64,000 nt of DNA from RUG14300 sp964391805 (lineage in GTDB: Bacteria; Bacillota; Clostridia; Christensenellales; CAG-1252): contig CAYMNK010000004.1 in NCBI GenBank assembly GCA_964391805.1, forward strand, positions 124,001 through 188,000. Direction: 5' to 3'. The notes below the pieces were generated by a model. The model was not told where the DNA came from, searched no databases, and saw nothing but the letters and a program-made list of their open reading frames with translations. The position numbers and the translations under genes are program-made. This document shows positions 25,840 through 35,402 of the stretch, one piece after another (the stretch's first letter is position 1; every line of letters starts with the position of its first letter).

Positions 25840-26110
25840 TGACGCTTACTTTGATTAAGGATTAAGATACCGACGCATTGCGTCGCCCTATCGGGTTCGA
25901 CTTCGCTTACGCTCAGTATGACATGATTAGACGCTAATGCTTACATTGATATGGATGATTGATAGACTGATGACAAGTTTAATGCAAAATAAAAAGCAAG
26001 TGCGAGGACTTGTTTTGGCGGGAGATTACTAATCTCCCCTACACATTTGTTATATATTGTTATCGTCGCTTGTGAAAGGTTATGCATTATGACATGCTTT
26101 TTTTATGCGG
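25840..26110 (+). repeat. One full unit of the ~266-bp modular repeat
   Basis: Blocks follow in order: A with CGACGCATTGCGTCG and CTCAGTATGACATGATT (25868-25928), D with GATTGATAGACTGATGACAA (25960-25979), B with the GCAAGT...ACTTGT hairpin and GGGAGATTACTAATCTCCC, then tail C (CTACACATTTGTTATATATT and a TATGAC-like end). It ends 3' of the leftward TPR gene. Confidence 0.85.
25986..26016 (-). terminator. Repeat-borne terminator 3' of the TPR operon
   Basis: Block B stem (25996-26001 with 26008-26013) followed on the minus strand by CTTTTTATTTT. It is the only terminator-like structure near the end of the TPR gene. Confidence 0.6.
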
Positions 26111-26116
26111 AATAGA

Positions 26117-27772
26117 TTATTCGCGACCCATTAGTGCTCTAATGTAATCCAATTCGAAATCTATATTGTCGATATTGATCCCGTTAAAGGTACAATAATC
26201 TTCTAAAAATATTTTTTGCGTACCATGTTCTTCGAGTGCGACACAAATGGCTGCTCTCGCTATTTTTGACATATCCAATTTGTAATGCTCTTCGTCTTGA
26301 TTTATCTTCTCATATATGGAAAACAAATACTTATGACAAGAGTTTTCACTATCGGCAAGCAATGAAAAGGACTCGGCATATGCTTCACGAAGTAATTCGT
26401 CATAGGATGAATAGGAAGGCGGACGCTTTATATTAATATTCATATAGTATCCGTCGGCATTATAGAAGAATTTACCTTTATATCCTTTATAGACCATCGC
26501 TTTGATGAAAAACCTCTTCATCGGTTTGGGCGTATTGATGTCGGAATTTAAACGCTTCAATAAGTAATGTTCATCATCCGGATGTAAGTTATCAAAATAT
26601 TTGATCAAATCGGCACCGTACTCATAATTATAGTCGGTGAAAAGGTATACTATAGCCCTTTTGAGCGATTCGCTCATTTTTTTACCTTTGACTTCTTTCA
26701 AATCCTTGGACACCATACGGAAAATTCTCTTATCGAATACATCGGGGACGATCTTTCCGATTTCTAAATAATCGGGGAAACGAAGTCTTTCGATATAGTC
26801 CACAGGATATTTTACCCTCATGGTATAAAGCAAGGCAAAATACTTTTTCTTACTTTGCTCTTTTTCGCCACGATTCCATCTAATGAGCGTCTGCATTATC
26901 CTATAACAGATAGCATTAGGATGCGATGCAATAAGACTATCTACAACTGATTGAGCATACTCGAATTCACCGTATCTATTGGCTAAAGATGCAACTTCTT
27001 TCATTGCCCAATCGTCATCGGAAAATCTAAATAATTTGAACAAATCTACCACTTCGGGATAACTATTCTTATAATGCAAAAAGTCCGGTAATATGCCTTG
27101 AGTAGGTTTAAGTTTAATGGCTATATGCGCTATTTCGAGTACCCTTTCGCGATTACCGAGTGCGTCTTGAACAAGAGCCTCCGCTCTAATCCTTTCGTAA
27201 CGATCGGATTCGGTATCGTATAAACTCTTTATCAATTGCAATGCGCCCTCGTAGTCGTCATGCACCATCAATTTATGTGCGCGAAGTAGAGTTTCACCAT
27301 TATAACGAATGCGCTCGGCATCGGCAAACTGCAATTTCGATTTTCTCATTTCGTTGGCACGCTCGACAAAATCTTTATAGGTGTCTTCGATCATGGTTTC
27401 CGTAATCTCGAAGTCTTCGTCGGTTCCGTACGTATTGAGAAAATGGAACGCGGCTAAATGTCTACCTCTATCATCTAAACATCCTGCTATACAACCCGAT
27501 AAGTATTCTAAGTCCACTCTCGTGGGTCTATAGGACGCCATAAGTTCGGCAACACAAGCTAAAGCCATTTCTTGATTATCGAGAGAATAGTAAGCTTGAG
27601 GCAAAATGAAAAAGAGTTCTCGGTCCTTTCCTAAGTCATACGCATTATTGGCATGCATAATTGCCTCGTCAAACTCTTCGTTTTCAAGACAATCGTTCGC
27701 CATTTCGATGTAATCGTTTTTACTGATCGAAAAACTTATAGTTCCTGTATTCTTATCGATATTTTTAGACAT
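26117..27772 (-). CDS. TPR-like repeat protein of unknown function
   Basis: A 551-residue soluble, all-helical protein. Residues 20-240 show degenerate tetratricopeptide helices (MANDCLENEEFDEAIMHANN, YSLDNQEMALACVAELM, HDDYEGALQLIKSLYDTE). Later segments also look helical (YGEFEYAQSVVDSLIASHP). No enzyme motif, signal peptide or membrane helix was found. It is the last gene of a four-gene operon after hslO (18 bp), with a GGGGG site. It may act as a scaffold in stress or translation control, but only the context suggests this. Similar large TPR proteins next to hslO are not known to me. Confidence 0.7.
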   Translation of the reverse strand: MSKNIDKNTGTISFSISKNDYIEMANDCLENEEFDEAIMHANNAYDLGKDRELFFILPQAYYSLDNQEMALACVAELMASYRPTRVDLEYLSGCIAGCLDDRGRHLAAFHFLNTYGTDEDFEITETMIEDTYKDFVERANEMRKSKLQFADAERIRYNGETLLRAHKLMVHDDYEGALQLIKSLYDTESDRYERIRAEALVQDALGNRERVLEIAHIAIKLKPTQGILPDFLHYKNSYPEVVDLFKLFRFSDDDWAMKEVASLANRYGEFEYAQSVVDSLIASHPNAICYRIMQTLIRWNRGEKEQSKKKYFALLYTMRVKYPVDYIERLRFPDYLEIGKIVPDVFDKRIFRMVSKDLKEVKGKKMSESLKRAIVYLFTDYNYEYGADLIKYFDNLHPDDEHYLLKRLNSDINTPKPMKRFFIKAMVYKGYKGKFFYNADGYYMNINIKRPPSYSSYDELLREAYAESFSLLADSENSCHKYLFSIYEKINQDEEHYKLDMSKIARAAICVALEEHGTQKIFLEDYCTFNGINIDNIDFELDYIRALMGRE

Positions 27773-27790
27773 TTTGCCCCCTAAATAACA

Positions 27791-28681
27791 TTACTTTTTC
27801 TTGTGAATCCTATCGTATTCCTGCCAAAGGTCTATAACCGCTTGTTTGTCGAAATTGTATTTCTTATTACAGAATTGACAAACAACCTCTATACTTCCTC
27901 TCTCCATAAGTATATTGACACATTCGTTCCTACCTAAACTTCTAACGACACCTTTGATATACTCTTCGTTACAAGTACATTTATATTCGGGCTTTTGAGG
28001 CTCGAAATATTCTATTTCAAAATGTCCGAAATGGTCGTCAATAAGTTGATGAGGATCGCGCCTTGCGACATATTTATCGATATTAACGAAGTTCATGGAG
28101 ATATCTTCGAGAATAACCAATATTTCCTCGGTGCAACCGGGCATGGGTTGTATAACAATACCGCCGGCAGAGGTGCATTCGCCCGATTCGTCGAGATTAA
28201 CAGACAATGCCAATGCTGTCGGTACACCTTCGCTCTTGGTGAAATACCAAGCGAAATCCTCGTCTACATTACCGTTGACAAGTTCGCTGGTGCCCGAATA
28301 CGGATCTTTTAATCCAAGGTCCTTTATAACCTTGAGATAACCGCCTTTAATAGCGCCCTTAACGTTTTGCTTACCGTTGCCCAAAGGCTCGATAGAAATA
28401 TTAGGATTTTCAACATATCCTCTAACATTCATTGCACCGTTGGATGCAACTACTATTCGACCGATTTCGCCTTCCGAATCGACGGTAATAGAAAGTTTAT
28501 CACCCTTATTTTTGAGTGAATTACTCATAAAAGAGGCTATACTCAACACCTTACCGAGGGCAACCGTTGCCACGGGAGAGGTATTATGTATTTTACTTGC
28601 TTCACGAACTAAATCGGTGGTATCAAAGGCTGTAACCTCTACCAATCCGTTAAAAACTAATGATTTACATACACTATCCAT
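27791..28681 (-). CDS. hslO: Redox-regulated chaperone Hsp33
   Basis: Holdase chaperone turned on by oxidation of its zinc-bound cysteines; cytoplasmic. The 296-residue product has the N-terminal substrate-binding domain (with SVNLDESGECTSAGGIVIQ and QPMPGC) and the C-terminal zinc motif CTC then, 28 residues later, CQFC, close to the family's CxC-x27-32-CxxC. Length and order are normal. AAGGAG site; 11 bp after the methyltransferase gene. Confidence 0.95.
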   Translation of the reverse strand: MDSVCKSLVFNGLVEVTAFDTTDLVREASKIHNTSPVATVALGKVLSIASFMSNSLKNKGDKLSITVDSEGEIGRIVVASNGAMNVRGYVENPNISIEPLGNGKQNVKGAIKGGYLKVIKDLGLKDPYSGTSELVNGNVDEDFAWYFTKSEGVPTALALSVNLDESGECTSAGGIVIQPMPGCTEEILVILEDISMNFVNIDKYVARRDPHQLIDDHFGHFEIEYFEPQKPEYKCTCNEEYIKGVVRSLGRNECVNILMERGSIEVVCQFCNKKYNFDKQAVIDLWQEYDRIHKKK

Positions 28682-28692
28682 TATTAACTCCT

Positions 28693-29418
28693 TTACTCCT
28701 TTTCAAGTACGAAGATGATGCGTTCGCTTTTTTCGCGAGGTTTCAAGAAACGCTCGTCTAACACCTTAACTATTTTGAAACCAACATCGGTTGCCGAGTG
28801 CTCAATAAATTCTTTTGAATGAGCAAATTGACGCTGAGATTCGTCTCGTCTAACATATAGGCCGTCCGATGTTCTTTCAAAAAAAGTTAGGTCCATTTTG
28901 ACGCTTTTGTCTTTTTTTCTCAAACTGTTTTGCCAAAAAAGCACTATATCGTCATAATCTTCGTAATAAAGTTCGTTACCTAATATATTGATAAGTTTAT
29001 ATTCAGATGACATATCGAAGATAAAGCGTCCGCCCGATTTTAAAGCATCGTAAACACGCTTAAAAAAAGGTTCAATCTCGGCATCGCGCAAATAATTAAT
29101 GCCGTCAGACGTCGCAGTTATGATATCATACGGCGAATTATACTTAAATTCCAAAGCGTTCTCTTGCTTGAAAATTATTTTAACGCCGGCTTTCGACGCG
29201 TTCGATAGCGCTTCCCCCAACATCTCGGTCGAAAGGTCGCTACCCTCTACCTTAAAACCCTTTTGCGCAAGCATTATAGTAAACCGACCTGTTCCGCAAA
29301 ATAAATCTAAGGCTTTACCGCTTAAGTGCTTTTCTAACGCTAAATCGAGCACCCTTTCATACGGATACTCGATCATTCTGTCATAATATCTACCTAATAC
29401 TTGATAGGCGTTATCCAT
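28693..29418 (-). CDS. Class I SAM-dependent methyltransferase
   Basis: A 241-residue Rossmann methyltransferase of unknown substrate. Motif I is ALDLFCGTGRFTIMLAQKG near residue 35, followed by the acidic VEGSDLSTEML loop, the YDIITATSDGINYL motif and RVYDALKSGGRFIFDMSS. This arrangement fits small-molecule methyltransferases of the Methyltransf_11/25 type with a 'YrrT/CcmM-like' small beta insert. It lies two bases after the YesL-like gene and 11 bp before hslO. No target can be inferred. Confidence 0.88.
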   Translation of the reverse strand: MDNAYQVLGRYYDRMIEYPYERVLDLALEKHLSGKALDLFCGTGRFTIMLAQKGFKVEGSDLSTEMLGEALSNASKAGVKIIFKQENALEFKYNSPYDIITATSDGINYLRDAEIEPFFKRVYDALKSGGRFIFDMSSEYKLINILGNELYYEDYDDIVLFWQNSLRKKDKSVKMDLTFFERTSDGLYVRRDESQRQFAHSKEFIEHSATDVGFKIVKVLDERFLKPREKSERIIFVLEKE

Positions 29419-29420
29419 TT

Positions 29421-30500
29421 TTATCTCTTATTTCCGCCTTTATGTTTATAGGAAGAATTATAGCTGTTTTTATTTTGTTGCTGTTTTTCCTTTCTCTTCT
29501 CGGCTCTCGTCTTTTCTTCCTCGGGCTCTGCATTCTTTTTCTTCGCGCCAACGTATTCTTTAACTTCCTTAGCAGTTCTCTTTTTGATAGCAACTTCGAT
29601 TCTATTACCGTTAACGTCTACTTGAGTACATATAAAGTTGTCGAATAAGTATTGAGCGTATCCTGTCCACATCATAGCAAGGAAGAAGAATCCAAGCAAT
29701 GCCAACAATACGGGAATTAAGAAGGAGAATAGACTGACCTTACTCAACATGCATAATCCTACCGTAATACCCAACATAAATATAGACGGAACAAACATAA
29801 TGATATTTAAGAACAATGCATTCTTAAGATGATCGCGAAGTTTAAAATCGTAGCATGCAATGGAAGGAAGTAAAACTAAGACGAATATTATCGCCAATGC
29901 GCCTACAATACCGACCACGGCTGCAACTAAATAACTTGCCCAATAAGCCTCGGATAACTCCAAAAGAGTATGATGCCATTCGAATCCGTATAAGCAACCT
30001 GCTAACACTACACAAGATATAGCACCGATGAGCATGAAGGGTTTCCACATTTTCTTGATACCGCGGAAGAAGGATTTGATATTAACCTTCTCTCCCCACA
30101 TATATCCTCTCGAACAATGGAATACTCCCGATAAACCAACGAAAGCGATAAATACCGAACCGATAATGCAGGGGAACAGGAAAATTCTATTGACATATTG
30201 CTGATATAAAACAGCTTCGGAATAACTGTCCGCTACACCGGGGAATCCAAAACCGAAATTACCGATAAAATGTCTATCGGAATAAACGTAATTATGAACC
30301 AAATTCGGCAAAATGAATAAACTGAATATCAAAGGTAAAGCAAAAATACACATGTAGATAAGGTTTGTCCAAAAGATATTCTTAATGTTAGCATTAAATC
30401 GTTTGAAGAAATACGAAATTCTACCGCCCGTTTCAACGGGTTCAACGGTACGCTTGTCCTTACCTACGGTAAGATTTAAGATTAGATCTGCTCTTGACAT
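29421..30500 (-). CDS. YesL/DUF624-like membrane protein
   Basis: I start at ATG 30500, which has an AAGGAG site; a longer frame from 30542 lacks one. The 359-residue product has a short cytoplasmic N-terminus, about six helices between residues 40 and 290, the segment GLSGVFHCSRGYMWGEK followed by FFRGIKKMWKP (a typical YesL pattern), and a charged Lys/Glu/Asn-rich tail after 300 ending KHKGGNKR. Function unknown. The membrane protein at 54208-55047 has the same central motif and is a paralogue. First gene of the methyltransferase-hslO-TPR operon; a good sigma-A-like promoter is upstream. Confidence 0.75.
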   Translation of the reverse strand: MSRADLILNLTVGKDKRTVEPVETGGRISYFFKRFNANIKNIFWTNLIYMCIFALPLIFSLFILPNLVHNYVYSDRHFIGNFGFGFPGVADSYSEAVLYQQYVNRIFLFPCIIGSVFIAFVGLSGVFHCSRGYMWGEKVNIKSFFRGIKKMWKPFMLIGAISCVVLAGCLYGFEWHHTLLELSEAYWASYLVAAVVGIVGALAIIFVLVLLPSIACYDFKLRDHLKNALFLNIIMFVPSIFMLGITVGLCMLSKVSLFSFLIPVLLALLGFFFLAMMWTGYAQYLFDNFICTQVDVNGNRIEVAIKKRTAKEVKEYVGAKKKNAEPEEEKTRAEKRKEKQQQNKNSYNSSYKHKGGNKR

Positions 30501-30565
30501 AAAAACTCCTTGAGTCTTGGCGGGAAATCTCAAATTACCCACTATAACTATAATAATACTTATAA

Positions 30566-30594
30566 ATAATACAACATTTTTTATAACTTTGCAA
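30566..30594 (-). promoter_or_regulatory. Sigma-A-like promoter of the YesL-hslO operon with a 17-bp palindrome
   Basis: Minus strand TTGCAA (30589-30594), a 17-bp spacer and TATTAT (30566-30571). The -35 box sits at the centre of a palindrome ATAACTT-TGC-AAGTTAT (30583-30599), which could be an operator for this gene or for asd, transcribed the other way. Confidence 0.5.
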
Positions 30595-30698
30595 GTTATT
30601 TATGTAAACATTTAAGTCCTAAAAATCATGCAAAAGCAATAATAAGTATTTTTTTGTTTATAATGCAATATTTAACTTGCAAAAATCGAGGCAAAACA

Positions 30699-31700
30699 TT
30701 GAAAAAAAAGAAAAACAAAATTTTAGCAATTATCGGGGCCACGGGGCTGGTCGGACGTACGGTATTGAAGGTTCTCGAAGAAAGAAAACTTCCTTTTGAC
30801 GATTATTTACTATTCGCATCGGCTAAAAGCGAAGGGGCTTTACTCGCTTTTTTAGGAAAAGAATATACCGTACATGCCCTGACGATTGAAAATGTACTCG
30901 ACAAGGGAATCACTCATGCTATATTAGCGGTAAACTGCAATATCAGTAAGGAGTTCGCACCAATACTTAGGGAAAACGGCATAATTGTGGTGGACAACAG
31001 TAGTTATTGGCGATTAGATAAAAATTGTCCGCTCGTCGTCCCCGAAGTAAATCCGGAATGTTTATATAATCATAAAGGAATAATCGCAAATCCTAATTGC
31101 ACAACTACCATTACTTCGGTTGTTTTAAAGCCGTTACACGATATATTCAAAATCAAAAGAATAGTCTACTCTACCTATCAATCGGTATCGGGTGCAGGAA
31201 TGCAAGGGATAGCCGATCTCGAAAGAGGAATTAACGGAGAAATGCCTGTAAAATTTGCATTTCCGATTTTTTCGAACCTTATTCCTCTAATAGACACAGT
31301 AATGAACGACGGTTATACTAAAGAAGAGTACAAAATGATAAATGAGACAAGGAAAATACTAAATAAACCAAAGTTACCGATTACTGCGACAGCGGTAAGA
31401 GTTCCGGTATACATATCTCACGGTATAAGCATTAACGTAGAATTTAAACGAAGATGCGATACATCATTAATCAGACAAGTGCTGAGTAATTCTAAGGGAG
31501 TAACCATTGTAGACGACACAAAAAATGGCGTTTACCCTATGCCGATTTATGCGAAAAATAAAGATACGGTATATGTAGGAAGAATTCGAAAAGATAATTC
31601 TGTCAAGTACGGGTGTAATTTGTGGATCGTGGGTGATAACCTTAGGAAAGGTGCGGCAACAAATGCAGTACAAATTTTGGAGTTATTGGTAGGTTTTTAG
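30699..31700 (+). CDS. asd: Aspartate-semialdehyde dehydrogenase
   Basis: Reduces aspartyl phosphate to aspartate semialdehyde, the branch point to lysine/DAP, threonine and methionine. I take TTG 30699 with a CGAGG site eight bases upstream, giving 333 residues, close to the family norm; a longer frame from 30654 has no ribosome site. The NADP motif GATGLVGRTVLKVLEER opens the protein, the active cysteine is in NPNCTT near residue 125, and GAGMQGIADLERGI follows. Single gene, divergent from the YesL-like gene. dapA lies 0.8 kb on in the same direction, separated by an inverted deaminase gene. Confidence 0.94.
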   Translation: MKKKKNKILAIIGATGLVGRTVLKVLEERKLPFDDYLLFASAKSEGALLAFLGKEYTVHALTIENVLDKGITHAILAVNCNISKEFAPILRENGIIVVDNSSYWRLDKNCPLVVPEVNPECLYNHKGIIANPNCTTTITSVVLKPLHDIFKIKRIVYSTYQSVSGAGMQGIADLERGINGEMPVKFAFPIFSNLIPLIDTVMNDGYTKEEYKMINETRKILNKPKLPITATAVRVPVYISHGISINVEFKRRCDTSLIRQVLSNSKGVTIVDDTKNGVYPMPIYAKNKDTVYVGRIRKDNSVKYGCNLWIVGDNLRKGAATNAVQILELLVGF

Positions 31701-31930
31701 TAAATGGTATGTGCTTTTTTACACTTTTTTACAAGGATTTTAGATACTGCAAGGCAAGCCTTGCACTGCTTCGCAGTTCGACTCCAGGGCAATACCCTTT
31801 CGCTCATTATGACAAGATGGGGCGCTATCGCTTACCCTAATTTGGATAAGGGGATTACTAATCGTCCCTATTTCTTGTAATATATTATTAGTACTTTTGT
31901 AAATAGTATGCGACTTTATGATGTTTTTCG
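31701..31930 (+). repeat. Modular repeat between convergent genes
   Basis: Tail block C (TATGTGCTTTTTTACA) comes first, then block A with TGCAAGGCAAGCCTTGCA and CTTCGCAGTTCGACT and CTCATTATGACAAGATGG, a short form of B (GGGGATTACTAATCGTCCC) and a second C (TTGTAATATATTATTAG). The hairpin part GCAAGT/ACTTGC of B is missing here. No gene is seen. Confidence 0.8.
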
Positions 31931-31935
31931 TGGAA

Positions 31936-32385
31936 TTAATCTTCGTACTTTTCGACGGTAAGACCGGCCTCGTTGAACATTTCCATAGAAAAGTCATCCG
32001 GATAACCCGATCTAAAGATAACTCGCTTGATACCCGAATTGATAATCATTTTAGCACATATAGAGCATGGTTGATGGGTACAATAAAGCGTTGCACCATC
32101 AACCGATATACCGAGTTTTGCGGATTGGATAATAGCGTTTTGCTCTGCATGTACGGCATAACAAAGTTCGTGCCTGGTACCCGATTCGATACCTAAGCGC
32201 TGACGCATACATTCGTTACGCTCCTTACAACTTCTAATGCCTGCGCCCGCTCCGTTGTAACCGGTAGTCAAAATACGCTTATCTTTGGTAATTATAGCGC
32301 CGACTTGTCTATCTGCCTTGTAACACGAACTCCAAGTCGCAACGAGTTCGGTCATTTCCATAAATCTTTTATCCCACTTGTCCAT
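31936..32385 (-). CDS. dCMP deaminase (ComEB-like)
   Basis: Zinc-dependent deoxycytidylate deaminase that supplies dUMP for thymidylate synthesis; cytoplasmic. The 149-residue product has the zinc and proton-shuttle motif HAEQNAI near residue 78 and PCSICAKMI near 106, plus TGYNGAGAGIRSC early on, where the nucleotide is bound. AAGGAG site (ATCCATG start after GGAGTTAT). It stands alone between oppositely directed genes. Confidence 0.92.
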   Translation of the reverse strand: MDKWDKRFMEMTELVATWSSCYKADRQVGAIITKDKRILTTGYNGAGAGIRSCKERNECMRQRLGIESGTRHELCYAVHAEQNAIIQSAKLGISVDGATLYCTHQPCSICAKMIINSGIKRVIFRSGYPDDFSMEMFNEAGLTVEKYED

Positions 32386-32524
32386 GGATAACTCCTTACT
32401 TCATTTTTTATTTATTATAACATTTTTATTTTAACAATGCAATAATATGCGAAAAATAATGGTTAATTCGACAAGAAATACCCGTTTTCGTTCTATTTAC
32501 ATTTCATTATTCATAAAATGAAGC

Positions 32525-33385
32525 GTGAATATTTTTAAAGGCGTAGGAGTAGCCCTTATAACTCCTTTCAAAAACAGCGCGGTAGATTATCCGTTTTTCA
32601 ATAACCTATGCGACGAATTAATACATAGAGGCGTCAATGCACTTATTGTTTTAGGCTCGACCGCCGAACCGCATTCTTTAACACCCTCCGAAAAAGCACG
32701 ATTGGTAAAAGAAGCAATTCATGTAGCCAAAGAACGTGTTCCTATAATCGTTGGTGTAACTGCAACGAATACAAAAAGTGCGATTATGCAAGCATCTATT
32801 TATTCAACTTTAAATGCGGACGGTTTATTGGTAATTCCGCCCTACTGTTCGAAATGCACCGATGAGGGGTTGTTAGACCACTTCCGACTTATTAAAAAAG
32901 AATCGGGGTTACCGATTATTGCTTATAACGTACCCGCTCGAACAGGGTATTCCATAAAGTCGTCATTATTATCAGTCCTTTTCGACGAGAAAGTAATTCA
33001 TGGCGTTAAACACGCAAGTAAATCTATAGAACAAGCAATTGAATATAAAAAAGCAGGAATAGATTTGTACTGCGGTGAAGACGGCTTGACTGTACCGCTC
33101 AGATCAATAGGTGCGGTCGGCACAATTAGCGTATTGGCATTAGCGTCTCCCGAACTTATTTATTCGCTATTCACACTACCTATTAAGGAAGCAGGACAAT
33201 TACAAGTGGAAATAAACGATTTAATAAATGCGTTATTCTCCGATGTAAATCCTGTTGGTATCAAGTATCTATTGTCTCTTTTGGGCAAATGTCAAAATGA
33301 ACTAAGACTGCCTCTTAGCGTAGCATCCGAAAAAGTCCGCGATGCAATAAAACAAACGGCTGTAAAAATAGGTTTTCGTATATAA
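32525..33385 (+). CDS. dapA: 4-hydroxy-tetrahydrodipicolinate synthase
   Basis: Condenses pyruvate and aspartate semialdehyde, committing to DAP/lysine and, in spore formers, dipicolinate. GTG start at 32525; the 286-residue product has the normal length. Tyr and Arg of the active site are in YNVPARTG near residue 130, and the Schiff-base lysine is in VKHASKS near 158. The usual GTTGE motif is here GSTAEP, keeping one Thr and the Glu but losing the glycine, a noticeable departure. No clear ribosome site. KDPG aldolase-like or N-acetylneuraminate lyase activity cannot be excluded by motif, but asd nearby favours DapA. Confidence 0.88.
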   Translation: MNIFKGVGVALITPFKNSAVDYPFFNNLCDELIHRGVNALIVLGSTAEPHSLTPSEKARLVKEAIHVAKERVPIIVGVTATNTKSAIMQASIYSTLNADGLLVIPPYCSKCTDEGLLDHFRLIKKESGLPIIAYNVPARTGYSIKSSLLSVLFDEKVIHGVKHASKSIEQAIEYKKAGIDLYCGEDGLTVPLRSIGAVGTISVLALASPELIYSLFTLPIKEAGQLQVEINDLINALFSDVNPVGIKYLLSLLGKCQNELRLPLSVASEKVRDAIKQTAVKIGFRI

Positions 33386-33415
33386 AAAAGTACCGTCGGT
33401 AGTTACCAACGATAC
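33386..33415. terminator. Possible shared hairpin between dapA and the histidine kinase
   Basis: The 37-bp gap between two convergent genes holds an imperfect hairpin (GTACCGTCGGTA with TACCAACGATAC), with an A run at the left giving T on the minus strand. It may end both transcripts. Confidence 0.45.
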
Positions 33416-33422
33416 ATAAGTT

Positions 33423-34652
33423 TTATTCGACAGCCTTATCTGGTTTATCCGGTCGGCGAAGATTAGCGGGAACCATAAATTTGAAAGTGGTGTATTCATT
33501 CACAACGCTATCACACTTGATCCAACCGCCAAGAGAATCGATGAGCGATTTCGCAATAGCTAATCCCAATCCGAAAGAATTACTCTCTCCTGTATGAGAC
33601 TCGTCCACCTTATAAAATCTTTCGAATATGTGCTGTAATTTTTCGGGCGGAATGCCCTCTCCTGTGTTTGTAATAGACACAACAACCTGACTTTTTCTGT
33701 TCTCCATTTTTACGGTAATCGCTCCACCGTCGGGCGTGTACTTATATGCATTATTTAGCAATACACTTATCAGTCGTCTAAGTTTTTCTTCATCGGAGTA
33801 TACAACAACACCCGAAGCTATATCCGAATTCAAGGCTATGGACTTCTCGAAACAACCCGCCTCTAATTCAAGTGTCATACTCTCGATTAAATCGCTGAAT
33901 TCAACCTTATCCACATTCATCGTCAAATTGCTCTCCAATTTTGACAACTCGAGCATTTCTTTTACAAGGGAATTCATTCGCTTGGTTTGATTTTCTATTC
34001 CGTTCAACCATTTATGACTTTCCGAATTTTCTTCTATTCCGTTTCGTGCCAATGTTAAATCGGTTTCAATAATGGTAATCGGCGTTTTTAATTCGTGCGA
34101 GGCGTTTGCTATAAGATCTTTTTGCTTCTGAAGTGCATCGTTGACAGGTTTAAACACCATATTGGATAAACGCGACGCCACAACCGCAACTACAAGCAAA
34201 ACAACTAAATATGCTATTAATACGATTTTCCAAATGTGATCGATAGCTACAAGTTCACCTGTCGCATCGTATACGGCATATATAAGAATATTATCTTGTT
34301 CCCGGACTCCAAATATGTAATCGTGTCCGCCATATATAAAATGCTTTTCTTGATTCGGACGAAGCATTTCATTAATAAGCCCAATCTGCTCTTCCTCTGT
34401 ATATAGTTCGGAACGTACGGTATTATATTGATCGTTTGCGTACCATATAATCATGCACTCGGAATCTTCTATACCGAATATCTCGTTATTGGTAATGCGA
34501 ACTTGGTCTAACGAATACTCTACAGTACGATTGATTTCTAACCATACCTCTAAACCCGATACAAAAATTATCGCTGCCATGACAATCGATAAAATCAATG
34601 CTGATATCAATATGGCAGCGACAGTAAAACGAAGTTTCAACTTCGTCAACAT
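33423..34652 (-). CDS. Sensor histidine kinase
   Basis: Membrane sensor of an OmpR-type two-component system. The 409-residue product has two helices (about 13-33 and 141-163) around a 105-residue outer sensor domain of unknown ligand. Then come the H box ASHELKTPITIIE (phospho-acceptor His near 187), the N box LLNNAYKYTPDGG, and G boxes NTGEGIPPEKLQHIFERFY and GLGLAIAKSL. A HAMP domain is short or absent. It starts seven bases after the regulator. BaeS/PhoR-like by layout; the signal is unknown, though the exported protein at the head of the operon may take part in sensing. Confidence 0.93.
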   Translation of the reverse strand: MLTKLKLRFTVAAILISALILSIVMAAIIFVSGLEVWLEINRTVEYSLDQVRITNNEIFGIEDSECMIIWYANDQYNTVRSELYTEEEQIGLINEMLRPNQEKHFIYGGHDYIFGVREQDNILIYAVYDATGELVAIDHIWKIVLIAYLVVLLVVAVVASRLSNMVFKPVNDALQKQKDLIANASHELKTPITIIETDLTLARNGIEENSESHKWLNGIENQTKRMNSLVKEMLELSKLESNLTMNVDKVEFSDLIESMTLELEAGCFEKSIALNSDIASGVVVYSDEEKLRRLISVLLNNAYKYTPDGGAITVKMENRKSQVVVSITNTGEGIPPEKLQHIFERFYKVDESHTGESNSFGLGLAIAKSLIDSLGGWIKCDSVVNEYTTFKFMVPANLRRPDKPDKAVE

Positions 34653-34659
34653 CGGTAAT

Positions 34660-35343
34660 CTAGTATATTTCTCTCGGAAGTAATTGATAACCTACACCTC
34701 TTATGGAATTAATCAAAAACGGCGTATTTAAGAAGTTCAATTTACGGCGTAAAAACGACATATAAACTTCTAAGTTGTTGGATTCGAAGTCGGGTTCTAA
34801 TCCCCATACGCTGGCTATAATCTTCTCTCTTTCGGCAACAATGCGAGGATTGCTAAAGAAATACTTCATTATATTAAACTCTTTGACGGACAAATTAATG
34901 GTTTTATCTCTATAACTCAATGAATGGTTGATAAGATGAAGTTTGGTTTCCATAAATTCCAATTCGTTATTTTCGATAAGTTCGCCTTTTCTACGAGTCA
35001 ATGCTCTAATCCTTGCCAATAGTTCAGGGATAGAAAACGGCTTAGCCAAATAATCGTCGGCACCCATATCCAAACCTTTGATCTTATCCTTTTCTTGAGT
35101 AAGTGCGGTAAGCATCAAAACAGGTACGGATAGACCTTTCTTTCTAATTCCTTCGAGAACTTCAAATCCGTTCTTTTTAGGCATGAGCACATCCAAAATA
35201 ACAATATCATAAATATTCTCAAGAGCCATCGCTAAGCCCAATTCGCCGTCAAGCGCGGTATCCACGTCGTACTTTTCGTTTTGAAGTACACTTTTAAGGG
35301 CTTCGGATAAGCTTAACGAATCTTCAACAAGCAATATACGCAT
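34660..35343 (-). CDS. OmpR-family response regulator
   Basis: DNA-binding partner of the kinase just downstream. The 227-residue product has the receiver domain (1-120) with the acidic pair after VLLVED-like start MRILLVEDSLSL, the phospho-acceptor Asp in VILDVLMPKKNG near residue 51, and the Lys of AKPFSIPELLARIRAL near 102. A winged-helix domain follows (about 130-225) with LSVKEFNIMKYFF and NSIRGVGYQL. AGGAGT site. It lies 59 bp after an exported protein gene of the same strand. Confidence 0.95.
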   Translation of the reverse strand: MRILLVEDSLSLSEALKSVLQNEKYDVDTALDGELGLAMALENIYDIVILDVLMPKKNGFEVLEGIRKKGLSVPVLMLTALTQEKDKIKGLDMGADDYLAKPFSIPELLARIRALTRRKGELIENNELEFMETKLHLINHSLSYRDKTINLSVKEFNIMKYFFSNPRIVAEREKIIASVWGLEPDFESNNLEVYMSFLRRKLNFLNTPFLINSIRGVGYQLLPREIY

Positions 35344-35402
35344 AACATAACTCCTTTTTTAGATATTATAGAATGTGGAACTTAAAATAGCATTAAAAAG
35401 CA

